From contig NW_013651724.1 in the NCBI RefSeq assembly GCF_000499385.1, forward strand, positions 1 to 64,000: a stretch of DNA of 64,000 nucleotides, written 5' to 3'. Origin of the DNA: Eimeria necatrix (lineage: Eukaryota; Apicomplexa; Conoidasida; Eucoccidiorida; Eimeriidae). Shown in pieces: positions 19,893 through 32,107 of the stretch. Below the pieces are notes generated by a model that searched no databases, was not told where the DNA came from, and was given only the letters and a program-made list of their open reading frames with translations. A program made the translations under genes and the position numbers. Each line of letters starts with the position of its first letter. Positions within the stretch are counted from its first letter, which is position 1.

Positions 19893-22326
19893 CTAGCTGA
19901 CTGTTACTGTCTTTGCGAGGCCCCTAGGCTTGTCCGGGTTTATTCCCCTGGCAATAGAGAGTTCATACGCCAAGAGCTGCAAAGGGACCGCGGCGAGCAG
20001 TGCTGTAAGAGGCCCATTACTTGGGATAACGATGTAGTCGTCTGCGACATCCTGCACCAGCTCAGGGAAGTCGGTTAAGCAGATCAGGTATGCACCTCTC
20101 GCCTTCACTTGCTGAGCCGCGTTGAGCATCAGTGCCGCATGCTGGTCCCCGAGAACAATCATAATTACGGGAGTTTGTTCCTTGTCATCGATCAAAGCAA
20201 ATGGCCCGTGCTTCAAAGCACCCCCTGCAAACCCTTCTGCGTGGATGTATGAGATTTCCTTTATCTTAAGTGCGCCCTCCAGAGCCACTGGATACCCGAA
20301 TCCTTTACCGAGCACAAACAGTGTCTGTGAATCTTTCAACTTCTCAGCAATACGCTTGCAAGCTCCATGAGCATTCAGCGTCATACCGGCATACACGGGA
20401 AGCCGGTGCAGCGCATCGAGAAGAGCACTGCAACGATCTGGATATTCTTCGCTCCGCAAGTTCTGCCAAAACCAGCTCGCCACCAAAGCAAGCACGGTTA
20501 CCTGCACACATTGGCGCAACTAGCATTCACCATACTACGACACACATGTGAAGTGAATTTGCTTTGAAGCGCACGCCGCAAGCTAGAAACTTGCTGCTAC
20601 TTAAAGATGCGATCTGAGCAGATACAGCGACGTCTGGTGAGTACACTACAACTTATGATCCCAAACTCGGGTTTCGCCGCAAAAAATCCCTTAGAAGGAA
20701 TTGTATGGCAGCTTAAATGTTACAAAAGGCTGATCTGTGTTGCATAGAGACCTCTTGAGTTCTTCTGCTTACTTGAGACGTGAAGGCCTTTGTGGAGGCG
20801 ACCGCAACTTCTCTACCAGCATTGAGGTACACACCACAGGATGTCATACGCGCTAAAAGAGACCCAACTGAGTTTACGATCGAGAACTTTCTCACGCCGT
20901 GCTCGTCGGCAACTTGGCAGGCGCGAATAGTGTCGAGCGTTTCTCCTGACTGGGAGAGCAAGAGGATTCCAGCATCGTGCTTGGGCAGGGAATGTTGTTC
21001 CAGTTCAGTCGCATCTATGGCGCGTACTTGATCAAAACAAGCCAGCCACTGCATAAGTTGCTCCCCGTACATGGCCGCATACAGAGAGGTGCCGCATCCC
21101 GCTAGCAACAAATTACGTATTGCCAGCAGGTCAGTGTTCTGGTCCAAACCACCCAGCTTAACTCGGTTGCCATGAGCCATTATTCGCCCGCCGTAGTTAA
21201 GGGCGCGGGCAAGGCTCTGCGGCTGCTCAAATATTTCCTTCAAAGTCCAGTGAGGAAATGGATCTGGAGAGGTTGCTACTGTTTCAGAAGAGATGCGGTG
21301 CATATCTCGTGACTCTAGGAGTTGGTCAATTCCCTTGCTTGTAACAATTGCTATTTCTCCATCCTTAAGCATGAGGTATTGGCTAGTATGTCTCGCCAGG
21401 GCGGCCGGCTCAGATGCAATGAACACCTGCCCGTCACTGCTGCCGACCAGCAATGGCGAGCCGTTGCGTGCGAGTACAATTCGATCCGGGTAGTCTTTGT
21501 GAATTACGCAGAGACCCCAAGTGCCCTGCAGCTGAGAAACGCTTTCTGCCACAGCGTCTTCAAATGAACGCCCAAGGTCCAGCTGGTAACCTATGAGGTT
21601 TGCAATGACTTCCGAGTCCGTTTCCGTCACGAACACACAACCCTTAGCTATGAGGTCTTTTTTTAGCTGCGCGAAGTTATCGATGGTTCCGTTGTGAACT
21701 AGTGAAATTCGCTTTTTCCAGTCCATGTGAGGGTGCGCGTTGGTGTCAGTTTTGCCACCGTGAGTCGCCCAGCGAGTGTGCGCTATGCCAATGTGGTGGC
21801 CTCCATGCTGGCTGGGCGCTTCTCTCTTCAGGAGCTGTATGCAGTCACTTGTTGTTCCCCTGCTGGCAAACTTCGTTGTAGTAAGCTGCCCATCGTTCCC
21901 AATTGTGGTCATCCCACAGCTATCGTATCCCCTGTTCTGCAAAATTTCGATTCCTTCCATGAGAACTGGCTCTACATCACCTGTCCCAATGTACCCAACA
22001 ATGCCGCAACAGCGGGCGGCGGGCTTATCTCTGCGCATTAGGGTCGATGCCAATCCTGCTGCAGCCACTGCAATACAGGTCCCCATGAGCACAGAGCCAT
22101 CACAAGCTGAGCTAGAGCGATTTCGGTCCTGCTTCCAGCTGCTGCTTCGGCTTGTGCTCGGCAGCAATAGTACGCATCCCGGATCAGCAACAGCCCTTGC
22201 GGCTGCAACCGAAGAAGAGTGGCATCGATTCGGATAGAAAGCAGCCCAACCAGTTGAATTTCGGGTTCTTGATGATGCAGCGAACTTCCGATAAAGTCGC
22301 AAAATGCCGGAGCGGAGGGGACTCAT
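19893..22326 (-). CDS. GFPT: glutamine:fructose-6-phosphate aminotransferase (isomerizing)
   Basis: Two exons, 22326-20773 and 20501-19893, join in phase 0 across a CAA|GTAAGC donor and a TGTGTGCAG acceptor, giving 720 residues. The enzyme makes glucosamine-6-phosphate from fructose-6-phosphate and glutamine, the committed step to UDP-GlcNAc. The glutaminase domain begins CGIVGYIG (catalytic Cys at residue 107) and contains NRGYDSCG and HTRWATHGGKT. Two SIS isomerase domains follow, with GCGTSLYAA, LLSQSGETLDT, LGKGFGYPVALEGALKIKE and ALKHGPFALI, ending LAKTVTVS as in other family members. The first true ATG is at 22326. Odd: about 106 residues, Arg/Ser-rich and then hydrophobic (IAVAAAGLAS), precede the cysteine, which in this enzyme family must be the mature N-terminus. 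The leader must therefore be removed, or the glutaminase site is impaired. Confidence 0.96.
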
Positions 22327-24281
22327 GATGGCGTGGCCGATAACACTTCGTCCCAAACTGTATCGAAAAGCTCAACAGTTTAGGATATGATAAGAGCTCT
22401 TCTTCAGGGAATGCATGAATACGTAGCTACGGTTTCGTAGCCAAAGTTCACCAGAGACACTGAAGAGCTCCTTTGGAGTAGTCCAGCAGTCGAGCAACAG
22501 AATCCTTTTGCACGGGAACGGGAAATTGTGAGATTTCCGGTCACGAGATATGGCCTACAGCGTCTCAAACTCACTTCTTATATCGGCGAAGCAGCCAAGA
22601 CACTGAAAGGAACTGAATATTTCGGTCAGCTTGCGGCGTAGCATTGCGAGTTCACTCACGCAAGCACATTGTGAAGTACAGACGGCACTTCATGGAATTG
22701 AAACGAGATCTTTCCTTTTAATGCGAAATTTATAACGAAATAGTTTTTCATAAATCGCCTACTAAGAATTGACACTTGATTGGATGGACAGCTTCTCGTG
22801 GCCTGCAAGGTCGCCTACGGGCTGCCTTTCCTGCCGTGTCACCCGTGGGCGTCTCTCCGGGCGTTTGAGCAGTTCTACTGGTCACAGATGATGAACTTTT
22901 CAATTTATATACTCGCTTTATGTAGATTTGAAGGACAAACCTGGGTGCTGTTGCTATAGGCCTGAGCACTTGCTCAGCGAGTGTATCTGGAACCCTCTAT
23001 AGGTCACTCAAAAATCGTTTTAGAGTTTCTATATGTGGACGTTACAGCAGTCAAGCAGTAACTCCTCCAGTCCCTGTTTCTGTTTAAATGTTTCCAGCAT
23101 GATTACGAGTGTTTTGTTAGCTTTGTGGGCAGTGTAGCACCGTAGGCATGTGTTTGGGTTCGTGGTTTGTCCACATTCATGCTACCCTGTTTTTGTCAAA
23201 GTGCTTGGCTTACAGCATTAGTCTATACACATCGCGGACCTTTCATATTGACACCGCAGGTGCTTCGGTCCTGCTACTCGTAGTCCTTTGTCTAATTCTA
23301 TGTTGGCCGCGCTCTGCATGCAGTCAAGGCTCAGCAAATATAACACTCCTCTGCCTCTCTGTTATCCCACATGACGAGCTGAAAGGATACTGGTAAACAG
23401 TATATCGTGTTCAAAGATGACTTCAGATCATAAGTTTCGATAGCTCAATCCCTTTAACCTCGCGAGCGGTTGAAAGCTGATGCATGGGAAAATATAAGAA
23501 CCCGTGTGGCCGGTCGTCAGTTCAATGCCGTAGTAATGCACTCCAGGGGTCCATTGATTGAACGTAAGTATTAAGGGTAGGAGGAGGCATTTTTGTGGGT
23601 GCCCCTTTCAATATTGGCCAAGAATTCTTGAATGTGCAACTTTCCTGAAGAGGCTGGCATATATTTGCGCGACGGGATATTGTCTAGTTTTGTTGTGCGT
23701 CACAACCCTGCAGACTAGCGACGCCTATCAAGGGCGTGGCAGCCAGCCTTCTGCTACAACCTTTTCAGCATTTTGAGACTGTGCTCTCTAGCTACTGCAT
23801 CGCGCTTCTTTACTGCACTCCCGCTAAGGAACAATGTGAGGCTTCCTGCCTTCGCTCCAAATTGCTCTACGGAAGTATTTACCAGAATATTTTACCCTCT
23901 ATTATTAGATTCCTGGTTATAATGGAATCTTTTTGTGTCCCATTATAACGCAGCCTGTATTTGTGGTAAAACTGCGACACTGTGGCATTTTGTCGAGCCA
24001 TATTTCATCTTTTGCTTTCCTTTAAAGAAATGCGCTTGTACTAAGCTACTTTCCCTTGGCATATGTCATGCTTCGAGCGGCCATTAACCACTCTTCGTTA
24101 CGCCTTCAAACTAGGAACTTCCCCTGTGCGCAGGGAGCTGCATTTCTTTGCGTGCATGTGAGAGCTGTTTGGGTCTCTTCCTGAAGCAATTTTCGGGACA
24201 CTGCAGGTCCGTTCACCACAGAGTATTCAGATGCTGAAGCCTTCATTCGTGATCACTTGGGAAGTCGGCTTTTCGCAGCTG

Positions 24282-24327
24282 TGTCAGCCTTATAATAACT
24301 GAAGTGTCAGCCTTATAATAACTGAAG
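24282..24327. repeat. 23-bp perfect tandem duplication
   Basis: The unit beginning TGTCAGCCTTATAATAAC and ending TGAAG is present twice head to tail. It falls at the 3' end of the minus-strand open segment that extends to about 24520 and shifts its frame, because 23 is not a multiple of three. Confidence 0.9.
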
Positions 24328-24512
24328 AGCTTAAAGGCCCCATAGTTGTGAAGTCTTCAACAACCTCTTGCCATTTGTCTTCCACCACCAGTTGCGCTTC
24401 TTTCATCATAATTTCCGAATTCCTGAAGCTGGACTGGAACTGTCTAGGGGCATTTTCATCTCTAGGCTCCTCCAAATACTGCTTCATAGATGAGATAGAA
24501 TCACTTCTGTTT
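24288..24512 (-). other. possible isolated exon or gene relic
   Basis: A minus-strand frame reads as plausible helical protein (MKQYLEEPRDENAPRQFQSS, KEAQLVVEDKWQEVVEDF). It has no ATG of its own (upstream is TTG) but a possible acceptor, GGCAAACAG, lies at its 5' edge. Near its 3' end a 23-bp tandem duplication changes the frame. No neighbouring exons could be found. It may be an exon of an unrecognised gene or decaying coding sequence. Confidence 0.25.
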
Positions 24513-25168
24513 GCCACAACCAAACATCAAAAAAGCTTGTAGACACATCTGCCCTGAAGCTTCAGGCTAAGTGATAGCGGTTGAAGATGCCTACCGATTA
24601 CTCTAAGTGTCCCCACATAGCGCAGACAGTACCCTTCTCACAGAGCGTAGATGGCTATCATCACGTAGTGCACATGTGGGTGATACAACGTGCTGTACAT
24701 TTTTCGCAACAGTATTTATACAGCAGCATAAAGCGCATTTAGCCTACAAGTAGCAGCCACTTGAAACTCAAGCAGCAAGCCTTGCTACAACTACGGTGAG
24801 TTGGAGCATTTTGCATTGTCCTTTGAAGAGTATTGTGCGGTCAAACGTACTACGGACAATTTGGTCGACAACGCACACTGATGAGCCATTGTAAGACGGA
24901 AGCCATGCGAGGGAGTGCCACAGCCAGATTCATCGTGTACTAACCTGCCTTGAAGCTTCTAGCGTCCTATAGTTCCATTGATCAGGCAAGTGGTTCACGT
25001 AATGCCTCCGGCAGCGCATAAGTTTTGCTTCTACTCACTTGGGTTCACTAAAACTGTAAACGTGGATTTACTAAAAGTGTGACGTTTTGCGAGTCTCTGC
25101 AATTTGGACGGCCTTGAAGAGGAGGGGACTTAGAAAGCACCGGCTCTACTTCTGCCTCTGTCTTTGTT

Positions 25169-25200
25169 CAGCGCTGCAGCAGCAGCACTGCAGCAGCAGA
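25169..25200. repeat. CAG patch
   Basis: A run of CAGCGCTGCAGCAGCAG followed by CACTGCAGCAGCAG lies in a plus-strand frame opened near 25087 that is rich in Gln, Ser and Ala. The frame is probably held open by the repeat rather than by selection. Confidence 0.7.
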
Positions 25201-25860
25201 AACAAAAAGGCGAAGAAAGGCCCCTGCAGCAGCTCAGCACAGCAGGCGGCAGCCCACCAGCTGCAAGCCAAACTCAGAGGGCCAATCTGCTGCCCGATAA
25301 CCAGCGGAAAAACTCTAAGCTGGAGGTGCTGCTCTGTTCCCTCTGCGTCTGCATTCCTGACTGAGTGTCGGGGTAGGATTCAAGATGATGCTCTCTTTTT
25401 TTCCTTTTCTTTGGCCTACACCAGGGCATTTCTGAACAGCCACCATGTGACGGTCCTTGACTTTAGGGCAGTGGCTCTGCCATCACGATAGCTGTACACG
25501 ATGGCAAGACAACGCCAAAATGAATGCCCGAAACATGTGTTCGTAAAGCGCTTCACACTAAGTGATATCTTGTACTGATTTCAAACCCGACAGCCACACT
25601 CACACAGGCTGCATAGGAAACCTGAAAAAAACAGCAAACGGTGGCCAACTAGAGAAGAGATGATTTCTTTGCTCTTGATACAGTGGGGCAATATATGGTT
25701 TTGTAAACTTACACTTCAATTACAGCGGAGAACTGAGAGGTTTGGTTAGCGCATCGATGGACAAGCCTGTAGCGGACCTGAATATAGGTCGGTCCTAGGT
25801 AATGAGTACACCACACAGTGAGGCTGATTTACAAATATAAATAGAATGCTCCTGCTTTTT

Positions 25861-25954
25861 TAGACTCAAGAAAGGTTGGCGCTTACCGTCAATCGATCCT
25901 TGTTCTTTAGACTCAAGAAATGTTCGTGCTTCGTCTGTCGATCGGAGAACGCAT
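25861..25954. repeat. imperfect tandem duplication, period about 47 bp
   Basis: TAGACTCAAGAAA occurs at 25861 and 25908, and the following bases (GGTTGGCGCT and TGTTCGTGCT, then the shared ATCG core) still align with several mismatches. This looks like an older two-copy duplication in non-coding DNA. Confidence 0.55.
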
Positions 25955-26211
25955 GCGCACGTTTGAGGACAAGTTGCCGCTCATGGCATTCACAGGTAAC
26001 TAAGCGCTTCGATATGAGGTGGTCTTTGTGTATTGGATTGCAAATATTTGACGCTGGAACCTCGCCTTTCCGTGGTTGCTTTCATTTATTGCTGCTTTGG
26101 GGGAGGCGATGCAAATCGGCAGCTCCTAGGGTTTTCCATCCAACAATAATCTTCTAATTTTCTAAATCAGTAGCGCTTCATCCGGAAGGAGAACTGAATT
26201 TTGGAGACAAA

Positions 26212-27114
26212 ATGTGTCGCAGAAGCCGCTTTTGCAGATATTCCACAGTGGTTTGTCACATTCTCGCGATGACTGCCGCTGTAGATGGAGCTACCACGAC
26301 TTACCCAGAGCAGACACTCACAGCAGAGGACACCCTGGCAGATTACAGCGATACCGCCTTGCCCTATCCTGTCGTGAGCCCTGGTGAAGCTCGCAAGTAC
26401 ATGCAATCAGATGCCACACTGGAATTTCCCGGGAGGGCCGGATACACAGAAGACGTTCTCCCGCTGGCTTCTACAAGCGTGAAAGTACATCAGCCTGCGA
26501 ACCTTCAAGAAGGCCCTCACAGCACCAGTCTGGCGTCAGGCAGCAGTTGGTCTCCGCGAGGGAGCTCAGCAGAAAACCCATCTAGCCCACTCTATGAAGA
26601 CGGTGCAGGGGGTAATTTGGCCGTAGATTCATATGCGATGGTCCAGCAGCCAGGCGAGCGCCTCAGACCGGCGGAAAGGGTTTCTCTGGTCCTGAAGCTC
26701 ATGGTCTTATCCTTGCTTTTAGGATGGATGTTGGCTTCCTATGGCTCAGTCGCGGAGGCCGGTAGTATTGACCTGACCCGTGCAGTTCTGGCTCTTTGGA
26801 CAGTCGCTTTTGTGGCATCTGTGATCCAGAGGCCAGTGCACTCGCTTTTGTCCCAGTCTTCCGCGGGAGAAGGCGGCTCCAAGCGCGCTGCTGGCAAGCA
26901 CGGACGGAAAGAAGCTAGGAAAGCTAAGCTGCGCTACATCCTCTCCAAGGTGGTGACTTTCCTCCTCACAGTGGCGACCATCGTCTTATTCGGACCAGCT
27001 CTACTCTTTCTCATGTGGGTTTTCCTGTCTCTGGTTCTCGCTGCCATTGTAAGCATCGGGTTCAGTGTTCTGTTGTATTCTCCAGTACCTGGTGATAAGC
27101 TGCGGAGTACGTAG
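26212..27114 (+). CDS. single-exon multi-span membrane protein, function unknown
   Basis: An uninterrupted 300-codon frame begins at ATG 26212 in the context ACAAAATG. The first ~25 residues could be a signal peptide (STVVCHILAMTAAVDGA). Residues 30-155 are polar, Ser/Pro-rich and without a recognised fold. Then come hydrophobic segments at about 157-176 (LVLKLMVLSLLLGWML), 188-206 (AVLALWTVAFVASV), 243-262 and 264-289, separated by a strongly basic loop (KHGRKEARKAKLRY) at about 229-242. A secreted or membrane protein with a lumenal N-terminal domain and three to four spans is the most direct reading. I do not recognise the family. Lack of introns is unusual for this window. Dense-granule, rhoptry or Golgi membrane proteins of coccidia can look like this, but that is only a suggestion. 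Confidence 0.72.
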   Translation: MCRRSRFCRYSTVVCHILAMTAAVDGATTTYPEQTLTAEDTLADYSDTALPYPVVSPGEARKYMQSDATLEFPGRAGYTEDVLPLASTSVKVHQPANLQEGPHSTSLASGSSWSPRGSSAENPSSPLYEDGAGGNLAVDSYAMVQQPGERLRPAERVSLVLKLMVLSLLLGWMLASYGSVAEAGSIDLTRAVLALWTVAFVASVIQRPVHSLLSQSSAGEGGSKRAAGKHGRKEARKAKLRYILSKVVTFLLTVATIVLFGPALLFLMWVFLSLVLAAIVSIGFSVLLYSPVPGDKLRST

Positions 27115-30100
27115 AATTAATGTACTCACCAACTCAGATGCTGCTTCCGTTGTCATGGTGGTTTGGTCGAACACTGAGTGGGCACTGAAGTAGTAGCTAG
27201 CTGGCAGAGTGGCTCTTTTCTGCAGTGCCAGAGGCAGAGCCGAATCGTTGCAATATATGCGGTCGGTCAAGGTTTTTTCGTGCGTAGGCGGGTTTCCGTT
27301 ACCTCTAGTTATGTCCCGCTTCGTCGCTCACCCCACTTAGCCTTCTTTTACTGCAGCAAAGGCGTAAAGCAAAGTACGGCAGCAACGGTTTGTCCTAGTG
27401 CTGGTGTTCCGCTTTATTTCGTCCACCGTGGGTATGTTCCATGGGACATTTTTGGCAAAATTGCTAAATCATGCAGATTGCAGTGCATTCGCGAGGTTCC
27501 TTTTTAGAGAGGCTGCCGTTAACTGACAAGAGGGAACGTGGGATGTGAATGGACCCTTACTGACCCTTGCCAAACAGTATTTGTGGCTGCCTCTCTGTTG
27601 GGGCATCCCGTCTTCTCGTATCCCCCAAGGACACGAATTGCTGGCTTTTCGCTGAACGTCTATATGCGTGTCCAGTGGCGAAATCTGTGATGGTGGCTAC
27701 AAGTTTGTGCAAGTATTGCAGTTGTTTATGCCGCCACCTGTTAGAGCCTCAAAGACGTGGGCTTTTCATCACTCACTGGCTGATTCCGGTGGGTCACATC
27801 TTCGCTAAATCTTGTGGGATACTTTTTCGTTTCTACGAGCAAAACAGTGGCATTTGTTGTTACTAAGGTTACTGTCACATGTCCGAGCATGGCATAGGCG
27901 GAGTCTCCGATATACCTCTAGGCAAGAGCAACGGCTGCGTGCAGTCTCCGTTAGATGCTTTGTCAGCAACTCTTAAAACGCTGAAGCGTCGTCAGTTCTT
28001 CAGTAGCCCAAGAATTATCTTCTCATTACGTAATCCTTAATTATGTTCTCAGTACGTAATCCGTAGGTTTTTTCCCGATATATGCAACTTTTTGTGGGAA
28101 ACTTGCTTCGAATTTATGCGCTACTATTGGGGCGTCGTTACTTCATTTTGGCTTAAATTTGGTTTCTCGAGATATGGCCGTGTATGGGCTGTATGAACGG
28201 ATCAGGCTTTGCGTTATCAGCCGCAGCAGTTCAGCAGAATATTAGGCCGCAGCACCAAGCTTCTTGGCGCATTTAGTAGGCCTTGGAGTAGTCGATGGAT
28301 TTCGCCACTGGACTATAAGCTGGTTTGACGCATCAGGTAAGGCATGAACGAACGGGACCGAATGCTTCGTCATCAAAGCCGACACAGTTGGTTCTACGTC
28401 TGTCGACCGCATACACATAAGGGTGAAGTGATGTTATAAACATTTCCAGCCTGGTCGACAATTGTCTTGGTCTGCTGATAGCTCTGTAGCACCTGCCGAA
28501 TTGTAGTACAGGCATATGTGATGTGAAACGACCACCGGCGCAGTCCGTTTCCCCTCCCATTACTAGCGCCTTTGTCAATTGTGTAGGTCCGCCTAAACCG
28601 CAAAAGACTCACCGGAAGCTCGGAAAAATATCGGAACAACGCCTGCATAGCCTGGGTTAATTCTTTTGCAGTGCAGAACCTCTTATGTCATTCTGTAGCG
28701 GCGCCTCTGCAGAGTTAGGTTCTGCATCCAAACTTGCACGAAGCGTTACTTTTATGGAGAGTTTTTCTGTGGTACATTTGTGGTGTGGTATCGCAGTTGT
28801 AGATTTTCTGAGCTGTGTAGAGTGCTGAACGGTAACTTTCAGTTCCACAAAGGATGCATGTGGCGGTCTGCAACTAAAATGGTGCTCCTGACCATCGGGC
28901 ACCAGCGTGTTCTAGAGAAACAATGTCTCCGTAGAGGAGTGATAGCAGTTCTGCTCTAGTAGGTGCAGCAATAGCACTTGTCTGAGGAGGAGACGTTCAA
29001 GGCGGCGGCAAAAGCAAAGTATGTACTCGAGTAGCTGGAGAAGGAGTTTCTTCTGCACCTGAACTGCTCCTAGACGTTTAGCTGGCTGGGTTCCAGGTAT
29101 CTCCATTGTAGCATAGTAGAGTGCATGGCAGGGAGTCTTTTCCACCGTCAGACACACATGCGGAGGCCAGATATGCAGCCTACTGTGAGCCTAATATGCG
29201 GGAAACCTTTTGGAAGGTTAAAGGCTAGGATGCTTCAATGTTTAACAGATATAGCTGTGTTTTAGTTTCAGCCGATAACACTCCTTGACGTCGACTTGGC
29301 TAACTACCGTGACGGTTAACAAGCGTGTGTGCGTTGCATACGTTTCAGAGGCTCATATTGTTGAATTTACCTCAGTCGCATGCACTTCCTAATAACTTGG
29401 GGGATTTAGCAGCCATGAAGGCTTTGTACACTTTGCAGTGGAGCATGAAGGAATGTCAGTGAGCCAAGCCAAAACAATGCCTGCTGTTTTCCAGAAAAGC
29501 ATGAGATAATCTTCTTGCTCCTTAGTGTCGTGGAAGCACCAAAATAAAGGGTGATGCTGCAAAGCTTCGAATGCAGTTCTCATTTACATGAATTTTGATG
29601 GTCTGCTGTACAAAGCGTAGACAAGCGCAAAGCCCTATCTTTCGAGCCGCGCCCTTTTGGCTAAGCGATTCAGCGAGTCGAAAACTGTTCACACGTACGC
29701 AGCGTCTCGCTCGTTGCAAATACAATCAAAACACAGTAGGTTTTCCCACAACAAAAAGGGATATCTTTTAGAAACAGCGGTTTTTCATTCAAATGTAAGT
29801 CATACTTTCCTTTCAAATACCATTAAATGGGAGAAACATGTGAGCGAATGCATGCCAATGCTCAACTTGTTGCCTACCAAGAGGCCGCGTCGGGCTGCAA
29901 CTGCTGTATGCAAACCGGCGGCATCTCACGTTTGTTGCTGCAGAAGCTTGGAGTCCGAGCACGGATAACGCCGAAATTATGTACTGCTTGGTGTCGAATA
30001 CTGCAATTTAGGCTCTCTGGATTTCTTCGTCACAGAAACGCATGCTACTTCGATACAGAAAACAGGAGAAAGTGCCTAAGGCTTCCACAAACGGATAACT

Positions 30101-32107
30101 TTTCTTCCAGTAAACCTGCTGGCTTAAGCAGGCTCCTGATCATCCTTTTTCCTCGCTATTACACCCTCTTTCGGCGCATCATAGAGCTATATCTGACGCC
30201 TTGCTTCCAGCATTTTCTGAGCAGTCCCTCAGTTGTTTTATGTTTGTGCTTGTTGTAAACGGCCACAGTTTGGAATCTGTGAAAGGCTAGCATTCCCAGC
30301 GCGGGGCAAAAGCACGCAGAATATATCTAGGTAAGGCGTTTGCGCACCATCGATAACTCTTTGCACGCCATCGATGACTCGCTAAGTGACTTCACTCTGG
30401 ACGTGTCAACTCTGTGGCGCTATTTCCTCAATGCGTAGTCTTTACAGTAAGCATGGCGCATATACCCTCGAATGAAATGTTGCTGACTGTCTCAGTAGCA
30501 TTCCATCTGTTTGTATTCATGACTTTGACGCTGTTGCCCGCTCTCGATGCCCAAAATCTAGCTAGCTTGCCGCTCATATTGGTAAAAATGTTGGTTCCAG
30601 TTATTTTTAGGTCCTCTGAACCATCCTACGCTGCAGATTAGGCAAGAGATAGGTCCTCTCAGTAGTCGTAGTTATAAGATGCGATGAGCTAATTGTGTCG
30701 GCAAAACCAGCCTTGTAGAATGATGGAATATTTGAGAGGCTTTTAGATGTCTTCTTCGGCATAATTCATATGAGTAGTTGACTTTCAAGGTTCCCTTCTC
30801 AGAGAGCTGTCACGTTCAGCAGGCCCGGTGTCTGCCAATTTCCTCAAATAGACAGACGGTATCCATACAAGCCACTGCGATCTCTGGGCAAGGAATGGAA
30901 CCACCTGTCCTCTTTTCAGGTATATTTTTTTTTACCACTTGTAGCGGTGCCCTGCGTAGGATTTACCGGAATGTTGCGGATGTTGTTTTGTGTGGAAGTC
31001 GGATGTTGGGCTCTGCAAAGCCCATGTATACTCTGCAAAGCCCTTGTATATTGTCAAATGCTCGGCACCTGTAAGACACGCCGTCACAAGCCAGGAAATG
31101 TACTATTTCTTTTGCGGCATAATTATGTGACAGGCTACAACGCTAATGGCCTCTCAACGGTGATCGACAGCTGACACTACATAGGCTTGGTCAAATAGAT
31201 CACGTTGAGTCTAACTGAATCAGCGCAACTGCACAGCAATATACCAAAGCGGAATTCAAATCACACTGCACATACAACAGATACACTTAGCGAACGCAGG
31301 TTTGAATGCTTGAGAACGAAACACGCCACAGAGCAGTGTCACACCAGTGCCGACACCGGCGCATTTGCTCGCTGGGTGGACGTGGTTGACAATGTATTAC
31401 CTGAAGTATGTTATTAAAAGCAAGTTTTAATTTTGAGCCTTCGCAGCGTGAAAACTTTAAAAATGAGCACTGTTGGCTGGCTCGCCACATTTCAAACTTT
31501 GAGGCATCTCGCTGTTCTCCTGTGCTGCTAGAGTCCTTCCAGCTGCTTGTCGGCCAGCATGCCGAATTCGGTCTTGCCCCTCTTCTACTTCGTTTCAAAG
31601 TTCCATTTAGCCATTTAGTAACATTTCCAGCGAGCAGCGCATACTTGAAGACTGTGTCACACTGAGCAATCCCTTCGAGCCTTCAGTATCCGGTGTCTCA
31701 ACGGGGTGCTGGCCATTGACTTTGGGTCGGCTGAAATTTCTTCCGGGACTCAAGGGCAACAAACCTCACCTTAAAATAAGTGATCTATGTAAAGTAGAAC
31801 GGAAGCTGGTTTTACTTTGGTTGCTTCATGTGTTCATGAGGACACCAGCCGCCGAGGAACCGGGCTTCCACTGGACAGGAAGACGCAATCCACGCAAAAC
31901 ACCCAAAAGTTTCACTGAATAGTTGAGGACGCTCCTGCTGTTGCCAAAGTAAAGGGACTATTTGGAACGTCCACTACTTCATATCTAAGAATACGCCGAA
32001 ATTGCAGGGCACAGCTAGAGTGGAGCGGTACTTGACAACCGTTGGTTCCTTGGGGGAGGCTGGTGAGCCTCAAACGAAGCAATAAAGTCTCACCGTGCGG
32101 AAGTATA
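27115..32107. other. 5-kb stretch without recognisable gene
   Basis: The longest gene-free interval of the window. Open frames are short and scattered over both strands, none with family motifs or paired splice sites. A short tandem duplication lies at 31011-31050. The right end should hold the promoter of the membrane-protein gene at 32108. A species-specific gene or non-coding RNA cannot be excluded. Confidence 0.5.
31011..31050. repeat. 20-bp tandem duplication
   Basis: CTCTGCAAAGCCCATGTATA is followed directly by the same 20 bases with one substitution (A to T in CCCTTG). It lies in apparently non-coding DNA. Confidence 0.9.

Larger units (their letters stand above)
22327..26211. other. 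3.9-kb stretch with no confident gene
   Basis: Between the GFAT start and the next plus-strand gene I see only short open frames, one possible exon or relic near 24.3-24.5 kb, a CAG patch near 25.2 kb and an imperfect duplication near 25.9 kb. The right end must carry the promoter of the gene at 26212. Confidence 0.5.
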
